Positions 41,099 to 51,200 of a stretch of DNA of 64,000 bases are shown one piece after another (position 1 is the stretch's first letter; the number at the start of each line of letters is the position of its first letter). The DNA lies in assembly GCA_963704355.1 (NCBI GenBank), contig OY969891.1, positions 1,798,001 through 1,862,000 on the forward strand, in the 5' to 3' direction. Under the pieces are notes generated by a model. That model had not been told where the DNA came from and searched no databases. It saw only the letters and a list, made by a program, of their open reading frames with translations. Made by a program: the position numbers and the translations under genes. Origin of the DNA: Bog-473 sp963704355. GTDB taxonomy: Bacteria; Actinomycetota; Acidimicrobiia; Acidimicrobiales; RAAP-2.

Positions 41099-42593
41099 CC
41101 GACCGGGACGGTGCGCAAACCGCGCCGTTCTCATGGTGGACCCCACCCATAGGAACACGGAAGATCGGGTGGATGGCGTCCCGGCTGTCCACGCGGATCT
41201 CGTGGATCAGAGCCTGGAGGAGAACCTTCACGGGAGCCGTTCCGCCTGCGGCCACGGCCTCGGCGACGCGCTCATGCAGCACGCGGAGATCCTCCGGTGT
41301 CGGCGCGGTGAGATCAGCGTCGTCCATCTGGTCCGCAAGGTCCTGACGACGGGCTCGCAGCGCCGTCGCCCGGTTGCCCAGTTCCGTGACCCGCTCGCCG
41401 CAAACGGTCTCGGGCATGGCTCCGGTCTCGAAGGCCCGGAGGTAACGGTCGATTGCTGCTTCGACCTTGGCCAGCTCGGCATCGACGGCGGCCAACTCAC
41501 CTTCCTGGCGTGAACGACCGAGTTGTGCGCGTCCCTGGGCTTCGGCCACGGCCGTAGTGAAGAGGTCAGTGTCCTCGTAGGCGGCGAGGAGGGAGCGCAC
41601 GACGGCATCGTCGAGCGCGTCGGCGGGGAGCCGGTCGGCGGCACAGGTCTTCGACCCGTAGCGCTGACGACCGCCGCAGGTGTAATAGCGGTAGGTGGAG
41701 TTGCGTCCGGTCGCCCTCGTCCCGGTGAAGTGACGGCCACAGCCACCGCAGACCACCAGTCCGCTCAAGAGGTAGTCCGAAGCGTTGGAGGCGCGCTTGG
41801 AGACATCCTCGCCCCGTTCCGAGAGTATGGCCTGGGCGGTATCGAAGAGGCCCTCTTCGACGAGCGGGGGGTGGCTGGCCTCGCTCCAGGTGCCGCGGAA
41901 ATGGACCTGGCCGAGATAGGTGCGGTTGCGCAGCACGGTGAGCACGGCCTTGAACGACCACGCTTTGCCCGCCCGTGTGGAGAGCCCGGCCGCGCTCAGC
42001 CAGTTGGCGATGGCATGCGCACCGAGGCGTTTGTTGGCGTAGAGGTCGAAGATGACCGCGATGAGCGGGGCCTCGGCCTCGTCGACGTCGAGGCGACCCT
42101 CGCCCTTGACCGCCCGATAGCCGAAGGGCTCGTGCCCGCCGCACCAGCCGCCCTGGGCGGACTTGCGCTCCATGCCGGCGATCACGCGGTCGATGATGGT
42201 GGCCCGCTCGAACTCGGCGAACACCCCGAGCATCTGGACCATCATCCGCCCCGCCGCCGACGTCGTGTCGAAGGGCTCGGTGGCCGAGCGGAACCCGACC
42301 CCGGCCGCGTCGAGGGTCTCGAGCACCTCGGCCAGTCCACGGACCGAACGTGCCAGGCGGTCGACGCGGTAGACGAGGAGAAGGTCGAACCGGCCGGCCT
42401 TAGCGGCGCGCAATGCACTGCTGAGACCCGGACGTTCGAGCTTGGCGCCCGACATCTGGTCGGTGAAGGTGCCGACCAGCTCCCAGTCCTCTTGGCTCGC
42501 CACGTAGGCGGCCAAGCGTTCTGACTGGGCACCGAGTGAGTAGGGCTGGTTCACCTCGTCGGTCGAGATCCGGGTGTAGGTGGCAATGCGCAC
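41058..42593 (-). CDS. Large serine recombinase (site-specific integrase) of element 1
   Basis: 511 residues from GTG 42593, which has GAGGGAG 6 nt upstream. Resolvase domain: catalytic Ser in YTRIST (residue 10), then VYRVDRLARS and MVQMLGVFAEFERATIIDRV. Then a recombinase DNA-binding domain (about 160-270), a zinc-ribbon with CGGCG...YYTCGGRQRYG...C (about 295-330), and a long helical coiled-coil region to about 460. The last residues VGAEGLEPPTCWL are encoded by the tRNA-Val copy and stop in it at 41058; they are therefore an integration product and not a conserved domain. The enzyme should integrate and excise the element. Confidence 0.92.
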   Translation of the reverse strand: MRIATYTRISTDEVNQPYSLGAQSERLAAYVASQEDWELVGTFTDQMSGAKLERPGLSSALRAAKAGRFDLLLVYRVDRLARSVRGLAEVLETLDAAGVGFRSATEPFDTTSAAGRMMVQMLGVFAEFERATIIDRVIAGMERKSAQGGWCGGHEPFGYRAVKGEGRLDVDEAEAPLIAVIFDLYANKRLGAHAIANWLSAAGLSTRAGKAWSFKAVLTVLRNRTYLGQVHFRGTWSEASHPPLVEEGLFDTAQAILSERGEDVSKRASNASDYLLSGLVVCGGCGRHFTGTRATGRNSTYRYYTCGGRQRYGSKTCAADRLPADALDDAVVRSLLAAYEDTDLFTTAVAEAQGRAQLGRSRQEGELAAVDAELAKVEAAIDRYLRAFETGAMPETVCGERVTELGNRATALRARRQDLADQMDDADLTAPTPEDLRVLHERVAEAVAAGGTAPVKVLLQALIHEIRVDSRDAIHPIFRVPMGGVHHENGAVCAPSRSVGAEGLEPPTCWL

Positions 42594-42930
42594 GCGGTGC
42601 TCCCTCCGTGATCCGATGCTGTGCTCAGCGAACCTGGCCAAGTATCACCGATGGGTGTCACCTGCCGGCACGCTGAGTCCACACGACGTCTTCTCCGTGG
42701 CCCAGGTGCCCGGGGGGGCCTGGCCCGTTCCGCCGTCGGGCGTCCAGGGTCGCTGCGGGGCGCCGCCACGGTGATGGTCGGCGGAGCCTTCGCCTCGCCC
42801 AGCTCGGCTCCATCACCGGTCTCCGCTCCTCGCTCGGCCAAAGGCCGCCCCTTGACTCCCGCCGTCGGAGCGGGCTTCTCCTCGCTCACGGAGCAAGGCC
42901 GGGCCTTGCTCCGAGTCGGAGCCCGACGGT
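42594..42930. other. Gene-free stretch upstream of recombinase 1
   Basis: 337 bp between the recombinase start and the small gene. The open frames here are arginine/proline-rich and mutually overlapping. I see no supported gene; the recombinase promoter should lie in it. Confidence 0.5.
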
Positions 42931-43293
42931 TCAGGCCCCACGTCCGCATCGTGATCGTCGATCGGTTCGTCGTTCTTTCGATGACGTCGTTGAAGGCGAT
43001 GTCGAGTGCGAGTTCGTGTTCGGAAGACCATCGCCGGCCCCGACGGGCACGGCAATGGGTCCGATGTGTGATCCGTGCGCAACGCCGAGCAATGGCACCA
43101 GCAGCTCGGCCAGAGCCTCGACGGCTCGCCACTCCTGGTCGGGGGAGAGGGCGACGAAGGTGACGGGACAGAGCGAAATGCCCGCGCTATTCGTCGTCGA
43201 TGTCCGTCGCTCGGGGCGTCCGGTGTCGACCAGGCGCTCGGGTCGCATCTCAGCGATGACCCTGCGTTCCGCAGATCCTCGTCGTCGCGGCAT
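42931..43293 (-). CDS. Small protein upstream of recombinase 1, paralogue of the 62881-63222 product
   Basis: 120 residues from ATG 43293 with GGAG 5 nt upstream. The core SLCPVTFVALSPDQEW then AVEALAELLVPLL aligns with the core of the small gene in front of recombinase 2: across 33 aligned positions 17 are identical by my count. The C-terminal third (Ser/Thr/Arg-rich) differs. In both elements the gene lies on the same strand, upstream of the serine recombinase. It could be a recombination directionality factor or another recombinase partner, but I know of no characterised relative; this is inference from position and conservation. Confidence 0.55.
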   Translation of the reverse strand: MPRRRGSAERRVIAEMRPERLVDTGRPERRTSTTNSAGISLCPVTFVALSPDQEWRAVEALAELLVPLLGVAHGSHIGPIAVPVGAGDGLPNTNSHSTSPSTTSSKERRTDRRSRCGRGA

Positions 43294-44259
43294 CGGTTCT
43301 CCACGGATCGAAGCCAAGACAACATGTCCTGACTACTCCCATGGTTCGAATGGGCGTCACCTCCGTCGTCATCCCATACGCTCACCCGGTCGGGATCTCG
43401 CGACGAGCGGAGCGTCACCTCGACGGTTGCGATCGTCACCTTGGTGCCCGACGACGTCACCTTGACCTCAACGCTCGGCCTGCGGCGTCACCCCGGAACA
43501 TCACCCTCCCTGGTAGTGGGATTGTTTGCGGCGGTGGTCAAGGACGCGCATCGCTCGACCTCGACCAGACGGGGCACCGTGTGCCTGTGCTTGCGGCCGA
43601 GCCACGGTTGGTTCGAGTTGGTGGCGCCGCCGTGGCCGGCACGGCAGCGGTCTTGGGCTGCGCGTCTCCCTGTTGGGCGTGCGCTCCTCGCTCGACCACG
43701 GGGCGCACCTTTGATCCGGGAAGTGGCCGCGTAACTTGGGCTCAGGGCGCCAGCAGAGACCGTGATTCGATCCAGGGCACCCGAAGTCCGCATGGTGCCC
43801 GCTCGAAGCTCCACGGACATTCTGCAGTCCATCTGGCTCAATCTGGCGGGACACGTGCTGTCGCTCGTCGCGTCCGTGAGCGGCGCGGCGGTGGCCGCGC
43901 CCCTCACCACTGCGATCGGGAACACGTCCGGGTACTGTCGCCGTTCGACGCGAACGCAGCGGCGTCCAGGCGGGCATCGAGCCCGCCGTGAGCGCCGGTT
44001 GACGTCACCCCCGTCTTTCCGCCGGACCTGTACATATCAGCCACACCCGTGCACCAAGGCTGCGTAATGCCGCATATTCGATTGGATGCGCATTCGTTGG
44101 CGAGTCCCGTTGTGCCGTGTGACCAGGCGCTGCTTCGGCGAGGTGACGACGAAGGTGACGTTGGTTTCGCCGAAGATCACTTCGCTGACGTGGCATCCCT
44201 CGTTCGGGTCGCAACTGATGATCGAATAATGCGTCAGTTGCGCCACGACAGGTGGCACT
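43294..44259. other. About 1 kb without a supported gene
   Basis: Several short overlapping frames occur on both strands, none with a good start and none resembling a known protein. One - strand frame ending at 44037 has a somewhat protein-like stretch (GCHVSEVIFGETNVTFVV) and could be a remnant. I treat the stretch as decayed DNA. Confidence 0.4.
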
Positions 44260-45025
44260 GTGCAAGGCGGAAACGTGGTCGGAGCGGCCCATCTGAGCTT
44301 GGTCGACGGAGCCGTCGATCTCGACGCGGAGTCGGCTGTGTTCGAGGCGATGCTCGACGGGTGGCGGGCCCAGCAGCTGGCTCGAAGTCTGTCCTTCGCC
44401 ACCATCGACGCGGGCGCTCGGGTGGGTGCGCCGCTTCGCAGAATTGGCCGCGTCACCCCCCTGGCATTGGACGCCCGCCATGTTCGACGCGTGGTCGGCG
44501 CGGCTGCGTCGAGAGCAACGAGCACCCTCCACCCTGAGGGGCTACCAGCTCAGCGTCCGGGCCTTCTTGGCCTACGTCTGCGACCCCCTCTACGGCTGGG
44601 ACACCGAGTGCCTGACCGGCTTTGGGAATCATCCCACCCAGATCTGCTCGGGCGCCAACTCCATGGCGCACGTGGTCGAGGCCGAGGGCCGACCGGGACG
44701 GCGCTCGATGAAGATGGCCGAATGCCAGAACCTCTTCGATGCGGCCGACGCCCGGGCCGAGCGGATCCGGCCGGGCGCAAGGGCTGGGTACCAGCGTTTT
44801 GCGACGCTACCATGCTCAAGGCGGCCTACGGGTGGGGGCCTGTGCCGCCACGAGCTGGTGATGCTCGAGCGCCCCGACTTCGGGGCCAACACCAGAGCAC
44901 CCGAGTTCGGTGACTCCGGTGTCTGTTGGGTCCGTTTGGCCAAGGCGTCGGGTAGCTCGGGGCCGCGCCGCCGGGGTGTGGTGACGGTGAGCAACCACTT
45001 CATCGAGGACGGAGCGTGTACGTGA
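44260..45025 (+). pseudogene. Tyrosine recombinase (phage-integrase type), truncated and frameshifted
   Basis: Pieces of one integrase appear in alternating frames. The N-terminal segment (from GTG 44260, AVFEAMLDGWRAQQLARS) is in one frame to about 44415. WTPAMFDAWSARLRREQRAP and STLRGYQLSVRAFLAYVCDP, a core-binding SAM-like domain, are in a second frame. KGWVPAFCDATMLKAAYGWG returns to the first; an extra G then shifts to GLCRHELVMLERPDFG in the second, which is the beginning of the catalytic domain with the first Arg (YGLRR in relatives is YGWGLCRHE). The rest of the catalytic domain (HxxR and Tyr) is missing. It is a dead integrase from an older element. Confidence 0.78.
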
Positions 45026-45063
45026 AGAACCAATGTCAGTCAGATCGTTCTCGGTTACTTGAT

Positions 45064-45142
45064 AGTCCGCCCAGTGACATTCGGCGCGGACTTTTGTATG
45101 CTCAACGTAGTCCTCAACAAACGAACAACTGACAGTGTTGAG
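45064..45142 (+). promoter_or_regulatory. Upstream region of the RHS gene with two dyads
   Basis: AGTCCGC (45064-45070) pairs with GCGGACT (45086-45092), and CTCAACA (45113-45119) with TGTTGAG (45136-45142). They lie about 100-180 bp before the RHS GTG. They may be operator or transcript hairpins controlling the RHS gene; no clear -35/-10 pair can be fixed. Confidence 0.3.
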
Positions 45143-45240
45143 TGGGAACTCGGTGAACGCGGCGTAGGGGACCCTTGGATATCAGACCTCTGAGCGCGCT
45201 CGCCTGCAAAGACTTATGCAGTGGTCAGAGGAGGGGAACA

Positions 45241-48200
45241 GTGAGCGTTCGCGAAGAGTCCTGTCGCGTCCTGCGGCAGCACAAGTCCCGTGCGGAGGTG
45301 CGCAGTGTCGGCAGGTTCGGGACTGGCCACTCGTTACTGTGTGGCTGTGTGCTGGCCAGTCTTCTGATGGCATCTATGTTCGCCACGATCAGTATCGCGA
45401 CAACGGAGATGACCGCCGTGGGCGCCTCCGGTCCGACGTTGCCAACCACTTATTCGTACACCGACTCCACCGTGACGTGGGGACCCTGGTCCAGTGATGA
45501 GACCATCGAAATCCTGGCCGTAGGAGCGGCGGGCGGCTCGGACCTCTTTGCGGATAACTCGTCGACGGGAGGCGAGATGCTGGGAGGCGACGGGGCCGCC
45601 GAGATGGCCACCCTCACGGTGCCAACGGGTGATTCGCTCACGATCGCGGCTGGAGGGGCAGGCGGAAACGCCTTGAGCAACGGCGTCGGCGCGGCAGGCT
45701 ACAACGGTGGCGCCGCGGGGCGCGGTGGCAACCTCGGGACGCCTGGTGGAGGCGGCGGGGGTGGTGCGTCATCTGTGACCGAGTCGGGGACCGGTGGCTC
45801 GACCGCCCTGGTGGTCGCCAGCGGCGGTGGTGGAGCCGGCGGATCGGACTGTTCGAACCACGGACTCTACTGCAGCACCTACTACGGCGACGAGTTTCCC
45901 CAACAAGGCGGTGCGGGCGGTGCGGGTGGTATCTCGGCCGGTGTGCCGGGTGGTGCTGGGCAAAGCGGCAGCGAACCCGGCGGCGGCGGCGGTGGTGGTG
46001 GCGTGACCAGCGGTACCTCAGGTTCGGGTGGTGCTGGAGGGAGTGGGGATGGCAACTGCAGCGGTGACCCGGGAGGGGCGGGAGCGGGCGGACCGGGCGA
46101 AGGCCCGTGCTACGACTGGGCGGGCGTGGGCGGAGGCGGTGGAGGCGGGTACTACGGGGGCGGCGGCGGTGGTGGAGGCGGCGGCAACGGCAACCCCGGC
46201 GGCGCGGGTGGAGGTGGTGGAGGTGGTTCGAGCTACGTCGTGGCGGGGGCCACGGGCCTCCAGAGCGAAGCCGGAACGAACGCCGGGGCCGGTTACGTGG
46301 AGATTGGATCCCCCGGTAGCTTGAGCCTGCCACTCGTAGGTGGCGCGGTCACCGCCGCCAACGGTCAGGGCGGCGGCCCCACCACGTGGTGCGGTTGCGT
46401 GGGCGCGACCCCAACGGTCGACCCGGTCAACGCCATAGATGGTGACTTTTACCAAAGTGCCACCGATCTCACGGTGCCGGGTCCCGGTGTCCCCCTCGGC
46501 TTCGTACGCACCTATGACGCCAACATGGCCCAGATCAGTGGTGGCGTGTCGAACCCGAGCGATCTCGGGCCCGGCTGGACCGACAACCTGGCCATGAACA
46601 TCGCGAGCGTGCCGGGCATGGCGACGGTGACCGAGGCCGACGGCGCCGAAGTCCAATTCACTCCTTCCAACACCAACACTGCGTGGTGTCAGTCGGCCGA
46701 CAACTACTGCCCGCTCGCCCCACGCGACATCTCCACGCTCAACCAGAACACCGACGGAACCTGGACCTTCACCGACGACCTGAGCTCTCCCTTGACCTAT
46801 ACGTTCACGTCGTCGGGGCAGCTCTCGAAGATCGCCAACGCGGCGGGGCAGTCGATCACGGCCTCCACCGAGAGCCCCGGGGGCGGCACGGGCTCGGCGG
46901 CCTGTCCGTCGAGCGCCACCAGCTGCACGGTCTGGACGTCGTCGGTCACCAACGAAACGCTGACCGAGGTCTACGACGCGGGCGTGCTCACCGAGGTTCA
47001 GGGCTATGCGTCCTCAGGCAGCCCGGCGTCGGTCAGCTTCTGTTACTACGGGTCGACCTGTGCCGCCGGCCACGGCAGCGGCCTCGCCGGGTCTCTCTAT
47101 TCGGCCACCGACCCGGGTGCGCGGACTACCAGCTATGCCTACGACTATGCGAACTCCAACACCGCCCTGCGCTACGACTTGGTGACCCAGACGAACCCCG
47201 ACCAATCCACCATCGCCAACCAGTACAACTCGGCCGGCGAGGTCTCCCAGCAGACGAGCCCGAGCGGAGTGGTGTCCACCTTCAGCTACAACGAGATCGG
47301 CACGCCGTCGCAGCCAGTCGGGGCGGTGCCTGGAGACTCCACCACGGTCACGGTCTCGCCCGGGGGCGGCCAACCGTCGACCAGCACCCAGTACACCTTC
47401 TCTTCGGGAGAACTCGCCTCCACCACGGTCGATCCTGGTGGCGCGACGCAATCGGTCACCAGCACCCTCAACGATCCCGACACCGGCCAGCACGCCTCGA
47501 GCACCGACAACGGCAACACCTCGACCACGAACCTGCCCACACCGTCGACCCCGAGCTCGTATCTGAACGCCATCGACCCGACCTCGACGACTGACGCGCT
47601 GGGCAACACCAGCCTCTACGGCTACACCTCGACCAACCAGATCTGGTGTGAGGTCGAGCCGGCCGAGGCCGCCAACGGCGTCGTGTGCCCGAGCAGCCAA
47701 CTCACCACGCCGCCTTCGCCGGGGTCATCGGGCAAGCCGACCTCGAACTGCACCGCCGCTTCGACCCAGCCCTGTCTGGGCGCCACCTTCACCTTCTACG
47801 ACGCGGCGGGCAACCCCACCTACGTCACCGACCCGCTCGGCAACACCACCCAGACGAAGTACACCACCGCCGAGCAGCCGTGGTGCCAGGTCGACGCCGC
47901 GCAGTACACCAGTGCGGGCACGTCGTGTCCGTCGAGCCCGCCGGCCAGCCCGCCGACTGGCACGGTAACGGGCTACACGACGACGCTCTACGACTCGTCG
48001 GACCGAGAGACCTCGGTCACGAATCCGCTGGGCGCCACCACCACCTACGGCTACCACGACACGACCTACCCCGACAGCGCCACCAAAGTGGTCGATCCCG
48101 AGGGTGACACGACACTCATCTACCACAACGACGCTGATCAACCGACCCGGCAGGTCGAGACGGCGCCCGCGGGCGCATTCTCGGCCACGACCATCACGGC

Positions 48201-51200
48201 GTACGACGCCGCGGGCCGGGTCTTTTGCACCATGAGCCCCTTGGGCTACGCCGAGGAAAACGACACCGACACGTGCCCATCGACCGAACCGACGAGCCCG
48301 CCGTCACCGAGCTCTGACACGAACCCAGGGCCGTACCCTGGGGCGCAGGTGACCATCTACAACGGCTCGGGCCAACCGACCTACCAGATCAACGCGGTGG
48401 GCGGCGTGACCCAGACCGCCTACGACGGGGCCGGCAACGTCTACTGCACCGTCGCTCCGGCCGACTACGCGCAGAGCATCTCGTGCCCCGCCGTGGGCGC
48501 GGCGTGGACCGCCGGCATCACGCTCACGTCCTATGACGCCAACGGCCGAGCGGTGTCGGTCACCAACCCGCTCGGCGGGGTCACCGCCACGACCTACGAT
48601 GCCTCGAGCAACGTGACCCAGACGACGATCGAGTCGAACAACTCGAGCGCGGACCCGAACATCGTGACCTCGTACGGCTACGACGCCGACAACCGCCTCA
48701 CCTCGACCACGGTCGACCCGGGCGGCGGCACGCTCCAACAAGAGACCAAGCAGTCCTATGACCCCGACTCCAATGTCTTCTGCTCGGTGTCGGCCAACGC
48801 GGTGGCGGGCGCGAGCTTCCAGTGCCCGACCTGGCAGGACACTTGGATCGCCGCCCCGCCGAGCCCGACCTCGCTCTACTCGTCCACTCCGACGGCCGCC
48901 CAGGCCAACGACGTCACCACCACCTTCTACGACGCCGACAACAACCAGGTCCAGAGCACCAACCCCGACGTCGAGACGACCGTCGACGTCAACGACCCCG
49001 ACGGGCGGACCATCTGCCAAAGCGACCCGACCAACGTGGCTGCGTGGCTCAAGACCAACCCGACCGGGACCTACCCGTATCTGTGCACCAGCCCACCCCC
49101 GTCCTCGGGCGTCACAGCCACGGTCTACGACCAGATCGGCGACGTCACCTCCTCGACCGACCAGGTGGGCGACGTCACCAAGTACACCTACACGCCCGAC
49201 GGCTCGGTCCAGACCATGGAGGACCCCGGGTCCAACACCACCACCGACTGCTACTACTACGAGAGCGGCACCAGCCCGTGTTCGACGGCGGCGCCGAGTG
49301 CGGGCGGCCTCGGCTCGGATCTCTATCAGAGCACGACGCCCGACACGGCCAAAGACGCAAGCGGTGAGGTGACCACGACCACCTACTTCCCGGGTGGCCA
49401 GCGCGATGCCACCACGGCCGGGTCTGCGACGACGCCGGCGGGCACCACCACCGACGCCTACGACCCGGCCGGGGACCTGACCTCGGTCCAGTACCTCAAC
49501 ACAGGCAGCGGCTACGGCGTGCCCTCGGACCTCGCTTACACCTACAACCAGGACGGCACCCGGGCCACCATGACCGACGGCTCGGGCACGACCAAGTACG
49601 CCTACGACGACAACGGCGACGTGACCTCCACCCAGCTGGTGGCGAACGCGGGCCTCTCGAACCAGACGACGAGCTACGGCTACTTCAGCACCGGCGTCCA
49701 GGCCTCGGTCAGCTACCCGGCTTATGGGACGTACTCGGCGCCGACGGTGAACTACACCTACGACGCCACCGGGGCCATGGCCACCGAGACCGACTGGCTG
49801 GGCAACGAGGTCACCTTCTCCCACGACGGTGACGGCAACTCCACCGCCCAGGACAACGCGGTGTCGACCGCCAACCCGAACGGCACCAGCTCGACAACCT
49901 GGTCCTACGACCCGGCCGACCAGAACCTCGGGGCCAGCTCGACGCTGGCCCAAACCTGCGGCGGCTCCGAGACGCTGAACCAGAACTACGACCCCAGCGC
50001 CTCGCCGCGCAACCCCGACGGCCAACTGACCGAGTACGACACCAGCTATGCCGGCTCGTGCTCGGGCCAAGGGTCGATGGAGCGGGACTATTCCTACGAT
50101 GCGGCGGGGCGGGTCACCTACCAGGGCACCTCGCCGCAGGGCTCGAACCCGGCCAACATCGGCTATAACGCGGCGGGTGACGCCACGACCATCTCGAACC
50201 ACGCTAGCGGCGGCACCTACGACACCTATACCCAGAGCTACGACGCCGCCGGCGAGCTGACGGCTCAGACGCCGCAGTCGAACTCGGGCGGGATCTCGAC
50301 CGGCTACGGCTACGACACGCTGGGCGACCAGACCCAGGTCACCGTCAACTCGGGCACGACTGTCGAATCCAGCTACGGCTACACCCAGGCCGGCCAGCTG
50401 GCATCGGCCACCACGCCGGGGGGCAACGCCGCCTACCTCGACCAGGGTGACGGTCTCGAGGCGGCGACCACGGCGACGGGTTCGGTGTGGGGGGCGGTCA
50501 AGAGCGTCGACGGCACCAACAGCATCAACGGGGTGTCGTGTACCACCACCTCGTTCTGCATGGCTGTCGATGCCGCGGGCAACGCGCTGAGTGAGAACGG
50601 CACGACCTGGGGTTCGGCTGCCAGCATCGACGGCACCAATGCCCTGAAGGCGGTCTCGTGCGTGACCAGCTCGTTCTGTGTGGCCGTCGACGGAGTCGGC
50701 AACGCGCTGACCTACAACGGGACGAGCTGGTCGTCAGCCTCGGACGTCGACGGCACCAAGTCGCTCAACTCGGTCTCGTGCGCCAGCACCTCCTTCTGTG
50801 TGGCGGTGGACAGTTCGGGCAATGCGCTCACCTACAACGGCTCCACCTGGTCCTCCGCCTCGATCGATGGCACCACCGTCCTCGACGGCATCTCGTGCCC
50901 CTCGACCAGCTTCTGCGTCGCCGTCGACCACGTCGGCAACGAGCTGACCTACGCCAACGGGTCGTGGTCGTCGGCCACGAACGTCGACGGGACGCGCATT
51001 CTCGAATCGGTATCGTGCGCCGATTCGAGCTTCTGCGTGGCCGTCGATGGCCACGGCCAGGACGTGATGTTCAACGGCACGTCGTGGAGCACCCCGGTCT
51101 CGATCGACAGCACCCGCACCTTCGACTCGGTCAGCTGTTCGAGTTCTGCCGCCTGTCAGGCCGTCGATGCGTCGGGCTACGTGGTGGCCTACAACGGCGC

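Noticed and set aside
42813..43460. 215-codon - strand frame upstream of recombinase 1
   Set aside because: It overlaps the small gene that has a Shine-Dalgarno and a paralogue; this frame has neither.
44037..44525. 162-codon - strand frame as a gene
   Set aside because: Most of it lies opposite the integrase remnant; only its last third looks protein-like and there is no ribosome-binding site.
48304..50202. 632-codon - strand frame inside the RHS gene
   Set aside because: Antisense of YD repeats; no start context and repetitive Val/Arg/Gly content.
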